A DNA stretch of 17,159 bases from Eubacterium sp. CAG:252. Its GTDB lineage: Bacteria > Bacillota > Clostridia > Lachnospirales > Lachnospiraceae. Below are positions 7,316-13,658 of the stretch, piece by piece. The notes beneath the pieces are model-generated. The model had not been told where the DNA came from and made no database searches. It saw only the letters and a program-made list of their open reading frames with translations. The stretch covers positions 5,919 through 23,077 of the forward strand of contig FR886304.1 in assembly GCA_000436535.1 (NCBI GenBank), given 5' to 3'. A program made the translations under genes and the position numbers. How positions within the stretch are numbered: the first letter of the stretch is position 1; every line of letters starts with the position of its first letter.

Positions 7316-8321
7316 AACGTGATACTTCATTACCAGCCTTGGCAAATGCAAGCTTCATAACTTCATCAACTGATACAAGGTTAAAGTCACCGCTTACAGT
7401 GTGCTTTAAGCAGCTTGCAGCATTAGAGAATTCTACTGCCTTCTGAGGCTCGAAGCCATTGATAAGACTGTAGATAATACCTGCGCAGTAAGCATCACCG
7501 GCACCGATGTAATCAAGGATATTCATAAAGAATTCCTGACTATAGTAAGCCTTGCCATCTGTATATATCATAGACTGGAGCTTGAATGTTGTTATAGAAG
7601 TTTCAGTTCTCCATACAGATGCAACCATCTTAAAGTTAGGGAACATCTTTGTAAGTTCTTCAGCTATGTAGGCATTTTTCTCTTTATCTGACTTAGATGC
7701 ATCCATACCGAATATACCGACAGCATCATCTTCATTGGCGATACATATATCAACATATTTACATACTTCGCTCATAACCTTGTTAGCTTTTTCACTTGAC
7801 CAGAGCTTGCTTCTGTAGTTAAGGTCACAGCTTACAGTTATGTTACGTTTCTTGGCTTCCTTACATGCTTCAATAGTAATCTCGGCCATATTGTCGCTTA
7901 TAGCTGGAGTTATGCCAGAGAAGTGAAACCATGTAGCACCTTCAAATATAGAATTCCAGTCAAAGTCTTCTTTAGTTGCAAGTGCAAATGCAGAGCCGTT
8001 TCTATTGTATATAACATTGGTTGGTCGCTGGCTTGTCTTTTTCTCAAGGAAATATATACCAATCTGGTCACCGCCGCGGACTATTCTGCTTACATCAACG
8101 CCATATTGTCTTAATGAGTTCACAGCACTCTGACCGATAGTGTGATTAGGAAGCTTTGTTACATAACGTGTATCAACATTGAAGTTAGCAAGTGATACCG
8201 CTGTATTAGCTTCGCCGCCTCCGTAAACAGCTTCATAAGAGTGTGCCTGTGTAAATCTTTCGTTGTTATCAGGTGAAAGTCTTAACATTAACTCACCAAA
8301 TGTTATAATCTTGTGTTTCAT
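7314..8321 (-). CDS. kdgK: PfkB-family sugar kinase, probable 2-keto-3-deoxygluconate kinase
   Basis: The likely reaction is ATP-dependent phosphorylation of 2-keto-3-deoxygluconate to KDPG, the last kinase step of hexuronate and pectin breakdown in the cytoplasm. The 335-residue protein has the ribokinase fold. The N-terminal strand is ITFGELMLRLSP, the substrate-lid motif is GGGEANTAVSLA (about 34-45), and CDLNYRSKLW (165-174) is typical of KDG kinases. The PfkB signature GAGDAYCAG includes catalytic Asp276. The start is ATG 8321, with GGAG 6 nt upstream; a TTG at 8333 lies before that site. Substrate assignment rests on motif resemblance, so another ketose or gluconate-type sugar is possible. 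No aldolase gene lies in the window. Confidence 0.8.
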   Translation of the reverse strand: MKHKIITFGELMLRLSPDNNERFTQAHSYEAVYGGGEANTAVSLANFNVDTRYVTKLPNHTIGQSAVNSLRQYGVDVSRIVRGGDQIGIYFLEKKTSQRPTNVIYNRNGSAFALATKEDFDWNSIFEGATWFHFSGITPAISDNMAEITIEACKEAKKRNITVSCDLNYRSKLWSSEKANKVMSEVCKYVDICIANEDDAVGIFGMDASKSDKEKNAYIAEELTKMFPNFKMVASVWRTETSITTFKLQSMIYTDGKAYYSQEFFMNILDYIGAGDAYCAGIIYSLINGFEPQKAVEFSNAASCLKHTVSGDFNLVSVDEVMKLAFAKAGNEVSR

Positions 8322-8327
8322 TGTGTT

Positions 8328-8331
8328 CTCC
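8328..8331 (-). promoter_or_regulatory. Shine-Dalgarno site that fixes the kdgK start
   Basis: GGAG on the minus strand lies 6 nt before the ATG at 8321. The TTG at 8333 overlaps it, so the shorter protein is preferred. Confidence 0.65.
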
Positions 8332-8625
8332 AATCATCATTAAACTTTAACATAATATTATACAGTAACGTATTGTAGCACATTTTAATAAAAAAGTAAT
8401 GCGTTTTTTTATTAAGTTTGGTGTTTTTTGTCATATTTTGAAATAACTTTAGATAATTAAGGGGCTTTGTGGGCGCTGTATATAAATGAATTGCAGTGAT
8501 TTTAAAAATGTAATTAAGTTATAAACAGAGCGAATTTTTTGTGGTTTTACGGGTTTGTGTATTTGAAATATAATAATAATATTCAAAATAAATTTTTTGG
8601 GAAAATGAAGGTCAGATAAAGATAG

Positions 8626-8654
8626 TCGACATAATTAAATATTTAAAGTATAAT
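8626..8654 (+). promoter_or_regulatory. SigA-type promoter TCGACA-17-TATAAT
   Basis: The -35 hexamer TCGACA (8626-8631) matches 5 of 6 consensus bases and the -10 TATAAT (8649-8654) matches all 6, with a 17-nt spacer. Transcription would begin near 8661, about 180 nt before the next start codon. That implies a long leader or a separate small RNA. Confidence 0.55.
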
Positions 8655-8772
8655 ACGGATAATGCGGTTGTTATATTAAAGAAGCTTTAACTATCAGAGA
8701 ATTTTAATTATGAAGATAGATAATTATAAATGAGCAAATTTGAAAATGTATAGATTTTGTAATTTTCTTTAA

Positions 8773-8801
8773 TTGTTCATTGTATAGTTTAAATATATAA
8801 T
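8773..8801 (+). promoter_or_regulatory. Putative promoter TTGTTC-17-TATAAT of the YkgJ-like gene
   Basis: A perfect -10 (8796-8801) lies 17 nt after TTGTTC, which keeps the TTG of the -35. It is 38 nt before the ATG at 8840, a normal leader length. Confidence 0.5.
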
Positions 8802-8839
8802 ATATGTATGTATATTAATCAAGAAAGGTTCAACTTATT

Positions 8840-9508
8840 ATGATAAGAAATATAGGTTTAGAAGATATATCTGACGGAAGGTTATACAGTGAAAATGACC
8901 TTGTAAGGACGGATACGAATAATTGTAGTGGCTGTAAGAAAATATGCTGTATAGGGATGGGAAAGACTATTGTGCTTGACCCGTATGACTGCTTCAGACT
9001 GACTTCAGGAACAGGGAAAGCATTTGAGGCACTTGTTAATGATAATATAGAGCTTAATGTGGTCGATGGGTGTATACTTCCTAATATTAAGATGCAGGAT
9101 AAAACTAATGCCTGTTCATTTCTTAATACTGACAATATGTGCAGTATCCACGGATACAGACCGGGGATATGCCGTATGTTTCCACTTGGAAGATACTGGG
9201 AGGATGATGAGCATTTCCACTACATATTGCAGAAGGGCGAATGTAACAAGGATAACCTCACTAAGATTAAGGTGAAAAAATGGCTTGGTATATCTGATAC
9301 TGAAAGGTATAATGATTACATTATAAGGTGGCATAAGTACTTAAAGAAGATACAAAGGTCGATGAAGGACTTGTCACAGGAAGAGATAAGGACACTTAAT
9401 CTGTATAATTTAAAGACTTTCTATATGAAGTCTTATGTGTTAGAGGATACATTTTTTGATGAGGTGAAAGAAAGAATAGACAAGTCAGAAGATATGTTTG
9501 GACTGTAA
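8840..9508 (+). CDS. YkgJ-family cysteine cluster protein
   Basis: This 222-residue soluble protein has the cysteine-cluster domain of the YkgJ/CxxCxxCC family, which is thought to bind zinc or iron. The visible ligand pattern is Cys29-x2-Cys32-x3-Cys36-Cys37, then Cys92, Cys101, His104, Cys111 (in RPGICRMFPLGRYW) and Cys135. The C-terminal 80 residues are helical and charged. A related domain occurs in flagellin lysine N-methylase FliB, but no flagellar gene is nearby and that activity cannot be assigned. The start ATG has GAAAGG at 8823-8828, 11 nt upstream. The lgt-like gene follows after 176 bp on the same strand. The function is unknown beyond probable metal binding. Confidence 0.85.
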   Translation: MIRNIGLEDISDGRLYSENDLVRTDTNNCSGCKKICCIGMGKTIVLDPYDCFRLTSGTGKAFEALVNDNIELNVVDGCILPNIKMQDKTNACSFLNTDNMCSIHGYRPGICRMFPLGRYWEDDEHFHYILQKGECNKDNLTKIKVKKWLGISDTERYNDYIIRWHKYLKKIQRSMKDLSQEEIRTLNLYNLKTFYMKSYVLEDTFFDEVKERIDKSEDMFGL

Positions 9509-9684
9509 AATCGTAAATTATGTATCATGTAGGATAAAAGTATAATTATAAAGAGATGTTTTTGCGAGAAATTTTTTGTTGAGTTCCAGAGTTGTATGGT
9601 GGAATAAAAGAATTATTATGGTATAGATGTGTCAGATAAATATTAAGGTGATAAGAATATATCAGGAAAGGAAGATAACAGATT

Positions 9685-10482
9685 ATGAAGACAGATTTAT
9701 TTAAAATAGGAAGCCTGACAGTACACGGTTATGGCTTTATGATAGGCATAGGCTTTATACTTGCCATGCTTCTGGCAGAATACAGGGCTAAGAAGTTAGG
9801 ACTAAGGGAGGAGTCAGTTATAGACATCACTATAATAGCGGGACTTTCGGGTTTCCTTGGCGCCAAGCTTTTATATGTAATTGTGGAATTTGATGCATTT
9901 GTTAAGAACCCGAAGGCAGTACTTGGCTCAGCAGGTTTCGTTGTATATGGCGGAATTATAGCCGGTGTGCTTTGCTGTATGCTTTATTGTAAGATAAAGA
10001 AGCTGAATTTTCTTGAGTACTTTGACCTTGTTATGCCTGAAATAGCACTTGCACAGGGATTTGGACGTATCGGCTGCTTTCTTGCAGGCTGCTGCTATGG
10101 AAGAGAAACAACAAGCCATTTCGGAGTTGTATTTCCAGCGAGTTCACAGGCACCAGCAGGAGTCAGTCTTATACCGACACAGCTTATATCAGCAGGAGCT
10201 AACTTTATCAATATGATTATTCTTCTTGTAATAGCGTATAACTTCAGCTATACAGTGGCAAAGAATAAAGGAAAGAACAAGTCACTGCCAGCAGGAGGCA
10301 TAGGATATATATATATGATACTGTATGGAATAGGACGTTTCCTTATAGAATTCTTAAGGAATGATTATCGTGGTGAAGTCGGCTTCTTATCTACATCACA
10401 GTTTATATCAATATTCTTTGTAATATGTGGAGCAGGACTGCTTTTATTCAGCGTGCGTAAGCATCGAGCCGTGCCAGCATAA
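9685..10482 (+). CDS. lgt: Prolipoprotein diacylglyceryl transferase-like membrane protein (Lgt family)
   Basis: This 265-residue protein has about seven membrane segments. True Lgt transfers a diacylglyceryl group from phosphatidylglycerol to the lipobox Cys of preprolipoproteins. Overall order matches Lgt: HGYGFMIGIGF near the N terminus, VYGGIIAG, QGFGRIGCFLAGCCYG, and YGIGRFLIEFLRNDYRG near the C terminus. Both arginines of the two GR motifs are present (Arg128 and that of IGRFLIE). However, the residue matching E. coli His103 (HGGLIG) is Tyr88, and the Asn and Glu of GNFxNxE are Cys131 and cysteine (GCCYG, Cys136-137). It therefore belongs to a divergent Lgt-like subgroup whose activity should not be assumed. 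The start has AGGAAAGGAAG at 9663-9673. The last codons overlap the structured element at 10468-10590. Confidence 0.75.
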   Translation: MKTDLFKIGSLTVHGYGFMIGIGFILAMLLAEYRAKKLGLREESVIDITIIAGLSGFLGAKLLYVIVEFDAFVKNPKAVLGSAGFVVYGGIIAGVLCCMLYCKIKKLNFLEYFDLVMPEIALAQGFGRIGCFLAGCCYGRETTSHFGVVFPASSQAPAGVSLIPTQLISAGANFINMIILLVIAYNFSYTVAKNKGKNKSLPAGGIGYIYMILYGIGRFLIEFLRNDYRGEVGFLSTSQFISIFFVICGAGLLLFSVRKHRAVPA

Positions 10483-10590
10483 AGTCAAACAAAGGGCTGT
10501 GCTTGCACAAAGCCTTTTGCTTGATTTTATGCTGATAGGGCGAGAGCCCGACAGTCCAAGAAAGCTAACGATTTCTTGGACTTGCACGGC
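10468..10590 (+). other. Structured element: four-way junction (cloverleaf-like) of three hairpins closed by a 7-bp stem
   Basis: GCCGTGC (10468-10474) pairs perfectly with GCACGGC (10584-10590). Inside lie three hairpins. A long imperfect one at 10475-10534 has 14 consecutive pairs (one G-U) from CAGCATAAA to TTTATGCTG and inner pairs capped by CTTG. A 4-bp stem with a GAGA tetraloop lies at 10538-10549. A perfect 11-bp stem AGTCCAAGAAA/TTTCTTGGACT lies at 10553-10582. By hand count 61 of 123 bases are G or C, well above the surrounding spacers. It includes the last four sense codons and stop of the lgt-like gene. No U-tract follows the last stem. It could be a structured RNA, or a palindromic mobile repeat inserted at the gene end. 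Confidence 0.6.
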
Positions 10591-10620
10591 GAGGGAAAAA
10601 AAGATTAAAGTGAAATAAAA

Positions 10621-10624
10621 GAGG
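10621..10624 (+). promoter_or_regulatory. Shine-Dalgarno site that fixes the MmcQ-MGMT start
   Basis: GAGG lies 8 nt before the ATG at 10633. A GTG at 10624 overlaps this site, so the ATG is the likelier start. Confidence 0.6.
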
Positions 10625-10632
10625 TGTGTACT

Positions 10633-11259
10633 ATGAACAGCAGAGAAGAAGCATTAGAATACGGCTTATCATTTCCAGACACATATGTAGAAACACCATT
10701 TCATGATACTAACTGGCAGCTTGTAAGGGTTAAGGGAAGTAAGAAAGCATTTTTGTGGATATATGAAAAAGACGGGTATATTAACCTTAATGTAAAGGCT
10801 GACCGTGAGTGGCGTGATTACTGGCGAAGTGCTTTCAGGTCGGTTATTGCGGGATATCACCAGAATAAGGAACACTGGAATACAATCATACTTGATGGTT
10901 CAGTACCGGATGATGCCATAAAGACAATGATTAGGGAAAGTTATGAGATTATTACTGACAATCCAACCAAAAGGATATACGAAGCAGTAAAAAAGATACC
11001 AAAGGGCAGTGTTGCCACTTATGGACAGATAGCGGAGCTTGCAGGTAATAAAGGAATGGCAAGGGCTGTGGGTAATGCTCTTCATAAGAACCCCGACCCT
11101 GATAATATACCATGCTACAGGGTCGTTAATTCAAAGGGGGAACTGTCAGGTGCATTTGCTTTTGGCGGCTCAGGCAGACAGGAAAACTTACTTAAGGCAG
11201 ACGGAATAGAGGTTGTGAATGGGAAAGTCGACCTTAAAGTATATGGAATAAAGTTTTAA
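10633..11259 (+). CDS. MmcQ/YjbR-like domain fused to an O6-alkylguanine-DNA alkyltransferase (MGMT) domain
   Basis: The 208-residue protein has two parts. Residues 1 to about 106 match the MmcQ/YjbR fold (FPDTYVETPFHDTNWQL, KKAFLWIYEKDGYINLNVK), a small domain of unclear role with a DNA-binding-like fold. Residues about 112-192 match the alkyltransferase catalytic domain: ATYGQIAELAG, the arginine-finger region ARAVGNALHKNP (Arg144) and IPCYRVVNSKGELSG. MGMT enzymes transfer an alkyl group from O6-alkylguanine to the cysteine of PCHRV; here Cys161 is kept but the following His is Tyr162. It is not an alkyltransferase-like (ATL) protein, which would have Trp in place of Cys. DNA repair or damage recognition is the likely role. 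Its stop codon overlaps that of the convergent LysR gene. Confidence 0.85.
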   Translation: MNSREEALEYGLSFPDTYVETPFHDTNWQLVRVKGSKKAFLWIYEKDGYINLNVKADREWRDYWRSAFRSVIAGYHQNKEHWNTIILDGSVPDDAIKTMIRESYEIITDNPTKRIYEAVKKIPKGSVATYGQIAELAGNKGMARAVGNALHKNPDPDNIPCYRVVNSKGELSGAFAFGGSGRQENLLKADGIEVVNGKVDLKVYGIKF

Positions 11260-12143
11260 TAAGATTTTTTTAATGTATCAATCAGCTTCTTTGCAGCTAT
11301 GCTCAGTGCCCTGCCTTTATCCCACACAAGGCAGACTTCACGCTCAGGGATAGGCTCTACAAGTCTTATAGGCTGGACAGAACCGCTTGTAATGGCACCG
11401 GCACAGAGGTCTTCCGGATAGAAGCCTATTCCAAGGTTGTGTTCAACCATAGGAAGCACCTGGTCAGTTGTAGCTGCTTCCATATCAGGAGAAAACTGAA
11501 GGTGGTGATTAAGAAAGAACTCAATATATAAGTTTCTTGTAGCTGTATCACTTCCAAGACATATAAATGGAATATTGTTAAGGTCACGCAGGCTTTGCAT
11601 TCTGGATGCGAGGTCTGCGTATTTGGTTCCACCAATAAGAAGCTCCCTGAAAGAATATAAAGGTTCAGAGTGGTAGTTCTTAGGAATAGTGACAGGTGTG
11701 GTGACAACTGCAATATCAGCAAGTCCATTTTCAAGGGCAGTAATAGCCTCAGGTGATGAATGGTTGGATATCTTTAATCTTACGTGTGGATATGTTTCGT
11801 GAAATGTTTCAAGCTTATTAAGAAGTATAAGGCGCAGCGCGGTTTCACTTGCACCGATATTAATAAGTCCACGTTCAAGCCCCTTATCCTTGGCAAGCTC
11901 ACACTCACCAGCAGCAAACTGTTCACATCCGGCAGCAACGTGTTCATAAAGCCTCTGTCCTTCAGGAGTAAGAGATATTCCTCTGTTGGAACGTATAAAA
12001 AGCTTACAGCCAATCTCACTTTCAAGATTATTCATACAGCGTGTTATATTAGGCTGGTTGTTATCAAGCATCTGCGCAGCCTTTGTAAAGCTCTTATACT
12101 GGGCAACATAATAAAATATTCTATAATAATCGTAACTTATCAT
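11256..12143 (-). CDS. LysR-family transcriptional regulator
   Basis: A 295-residue LTTR. The N-terminal winged helix-turn-helix spans about 3-60, with FTKAAQMLDNNQPNITRCMN and LESEIGCKLFIRSNRGISLTPEG, the standard LysR pattern. Residues about 90-290 form the periplasmic-binding-protein-like effector domain (LINIGASETALRLILLNKLE onward). The ATG at 12143 has AAGGAG 7 nt upstream. It is divergent from purA with 167 bp between starts, the classic layout for an LTTR that controls its neighbour and itself. The effector is unknown. The stops of this gene and the MmcQ-MGMT gene overlap at TTAA (11256-11259). Confidence 0.95.
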   Translation of the reverse strand: MISYDYYRIFYYVAQYKSFTKAAQMLDNNQPNITRCMNNLESEIGCKLFIRSNRGISLTPEGQRLYEHVAAGCEQFAAGECELAKDKGLERGLINIGASETALRLILLNKLETFHETYPHVRLKISNHSSPEAITALENGLADIAVVTTPVTIPKNYHSEPLYSFRELLIGGTKYADLASRMQSLRDLNNIPFICLGSDTATRNLYIEFFLNHHLQFSPDMEAATTDQVLPMVEHNLGIGFYPEDLCAGAITSGSVQPIRLVEPIPEREVCLVWDKGRALSIAAKKLIDTLKKSY

Positions 12144-12162
12144 ACCATAACTCCTTATATAA

Positions 12163-12196
12163 AAAACATATAACAGACATATTAAATATATGTTTT
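12163..12196. promoter_or_regulatory. Perfect 10+10 bp dyad, candidate LysR operator
   Basis: AAAACATATA (12163-12172) and TATATGTTTT (12187-12196) are exact inverted repeats with a 14-nt gap. The right arm overlaps the -35 hexamer of the purA promoter, and the site lies in the leader of the LysR gene. That position suits binding by the divergent regulator, but the assignment is inference. Confidence 0.5.
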
Positions 12197-12222
12197 ACAT
12201 CTTATTTATGGCAAAGTATAAT
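12194..12222 (+). promoter_or_regulatory. SigA-type promoter of purA-pyrB, TTTACA-17-TATAAT
   Basis: The -35 TTTACA (12194-12199) matches 5 of 6 consensus bases, the -10 TATAAT (12217-12222) is perfect and the spacer is 17 nt. Transcription would begin near 12229, leaving a leader of about 80 nt before the purA ATG. No riboswitch was recognised in that leader; a near-repeat AGCAATATATGAA / AGCCATATATGAA occurs at 12243 and 12284 (approximately). Confidence 0.65.
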
Positions 12223-12243
12223 GCTTTTGGTGTAAAAAATCAA
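12215..12243 (-). promoter_or_regulatory. Promoter of the LysR gene, TTGATT-17-TATACT
   Basis: On the minus strand TTGATT (12238-12243) is followed after 17 nt by TATACT (12215-12220). This -10 overlaps the purA -10 on the opposite strand, so the two promoters face each other and could not easily be occupied at once. Confidence 0.5.
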
Positions 12244-12310
12244 GCAATATATGAATTATTTGATGTTTAGGTATTAAAGTGTAAGCCATATATGAAAGGA
12301 TGATAAAGAT

Positions 12311-13603
12311 ATGTTAAAAGCAGTAGTTGGTATTAACTGGGGCGATGAGGGCAAAGGCCGTATAGTCGACCTTATGAGTGAAAAGGCAGATTATGTTGTG
12401 CGTTATCAGGGTGGCAATAATGCAGGTCACACAGTTGTTACACAGGAAGGAAAGTTTGTGCTTAATCTTCTTCCATCTGGAATACTTCATCCAGATGTAG
12501 TGTGTGTATTAGGTAACGGCATGGTAATAGACTTAGACCATCTTCGTCATGAAATATCTGTTATGCAGCAGATGAATGTTAAGATAACACCTGATAATCT
12601 TAAGATATCAGATAAGGCGACTATATGTATGCCTATGCATGTAAGACAGGATGTACTTGAGGAGGAAAGGCTGTCACAGACCGGGTCAGCATATGGTTCA
12701 ACAAGAAGAGGAATAGCCTATGCTTATGGTGATAAGTATATGAAAAAAACATTAAGAATAGGTGACATATTAAATATAGACCAGCCATCTGTAAGGCATC
12801 GTCTTCAGGTTATTGTTGAGAGCAAAAATCTTATTCTTGAAAATGTATATAAGCAGGATGCAATATCTTATAATGAACTGCTTGAGTGGTGCAAAAATCA
12901 GGCACAGTGCTTTAAGGATTATATATGCGATACGTCAAAGCTGTTAAGAGATGCTGCAAAGAATAATAAGAATATATTGTTTGAGGCACAGCTGGGTGCA
13001 TTAAGGGATATTGATTATGGAATATATCCATATACATCAAGTTCTAATACACTGGCAGCTTACATACCTATGGGAACAGGTCTTATGGGATATAATGTAT
13101 CACAGGTTGTTGGTGTTATGAAAGCATATTCAACCTGTGTCGGAGAGGGCGGCTTTGTTGCAGAGAAGGCTATGCCGGAAAGCTGGATGGAAGAACTAAG
13201 AAAAGCTGGCGGTGAATACGGAGCAGCCACAGGAAGACCAAGAAGAGTCGGACCTTTTGATGCAGTTGCAAGCAGATATGGCATAATGTGCCAGAATGTT
13301 GATGATATAGCACTTACAAAGCTTGATGTATTAAGTGAATTTGAAACTATTCCGGTCATAACAGCATATAGTATAGACGGAAAAGTAACTAAAGACTTCG
13401 TGACAGACAGCCGTCTTGAAAAGGCTAAGCCGGTTATAGAGGAGCTCCCGGGATGGAAATGTGATATATCAGGCTGTAGAAACTGGGAAGAGCTTCCGGA
13501 AAATGCAAAAAAATATATTCTTATACTTGAAAAGCTCATAAGTCATAAGATACATCTTGTATCAACAGGCGCAGAAAGAGAAGAATATTTATTAAGAGAT
13601 TAA
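12311..13603 (+). CDS. purA: Adenylosuccinate synthetase, divergent type
   Basis: PurA joins aspartate to IMP using GTP, the first committed step to AMP. The 430-residue length is normal. NWGDEGKGRIVD contains catalytic Asp12 and the P-loop; GNNAGHTVV contains catalytic His40; ATGRPRRVGPFDAV is the aspartate-binding loop; and ELPGWKCDISGCRNWEELP matches the C-terminal region. The IMP-binding segment is unusual: E. coli's GTTGRGIGPAYEDK reads GSTRRGIAYAYGDK here (129-142), and the position of the neighbouring-subunit Arg143 appears to be Lys. Asp12 argues against the phage PurZ family, which lacks this Asp. AAAGGA at about 12295-12300 serves the ATG. pyrB follows 55 bp later with no terminator between. 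This may be a second, non-canonical PurA of the genome. Confidence 0.88.
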   Translation: MLKAVVGINWGDEGKGRIVDLMSEKADYVVRYQGGNNAGHTVVTQEGKFVLNLLPSGILHPDVVCVLGNGMVIDLDHLRHEISVMQQMNVKITPDNLKISDKATICMPMHVRQDVLEEERLSQTGSAYGSTRRGIAYAYGDKYMKKTLRIGDILNIDQPSVRHRLQVIVESKNLILENVYKQDAISYNELLEWCKNQAQCFKDYICDTSKLLRDAAKNNKNILFEAQLGALRDIDYGIYPYTSSSNTLAAYIPMGTGLMGYNVSQVVGVMKAYSTCVGEGGFVAEKAMPESWMEELRKAGGEYGAATGRPRRVGPFDAVASRYGIMCQNVDDIALTKLDVLSEFETIPVITAYSIDGKVTKDFVTDSRLEKAKPVIEELPGWKCDISGCRNWEELPENAKKYILILEKLISHKIHLVSTGAEREEYLLRD

Positions 13604-13658
13604 TAAGAATTAGTAGTTTACATATAAAAAGTTACAGGCAGAAAGATGAGGAAAAGAT

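Larger units (their letters stand above)
8322..8839. other. 518-bp AT-rich intergenic region between divergent genes
   Basis: I find no convincing coding frame. Short ATG frames (for example 12 codons from about 8487) lack ribosome binding sites. The region holds two promoter-like sites reading right (8626-8654 and 8773-8801), a weak leftward candidate for kdgK (TTACTT, 16 nt, TACAAT, around 8376-8403), a near-palindrome at 8562-8587, and small AT-only stem-loops at 8676-8690 and 8705-8726. No riboswitch was recognised. Confidence 0.6.

Noticed and set aside
8562..8587. Operator-like dyad TTTGAA...TTCAAA
   Set aside because: The arms are short, AT-only around the centre and not placed at a promoter; such dyads are expected by chance in this AT-rich spacer.
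8840..9508. Flagellin lysine N-methylase FliB
   Set aside because: Only the general cysteine cluster is shared and there is no flagellar context, so the specific activity is not supported.
10475..10534. Simple intrinsic terminator of the lgt-like gene
   Set aside because: The hairpin is long, but what follows (ATAGGGCGAGAG) has no U-tract; the inner stem is followed only by a broken T-rich run.
10468..10590. tRNA or tmRNA gene, given the cloverleaf layout and 7-bp closing stem
   Set aside because: Arm sizes (60, 12 and 30 nt) do not fit a tRNA, there is no TTC-type T-loop or CCA-side pattern, and it overlaps a coding end.
12311..13603. Phage-type PurZ (2-aminoadenine DNA pathway) instead of PurA
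   Set aside because: The catalytic Asp of GDEGKG (Asp12) is present, which PurZ enzymes lack, and there are no phage genes or PurZ-linked genes nearby.
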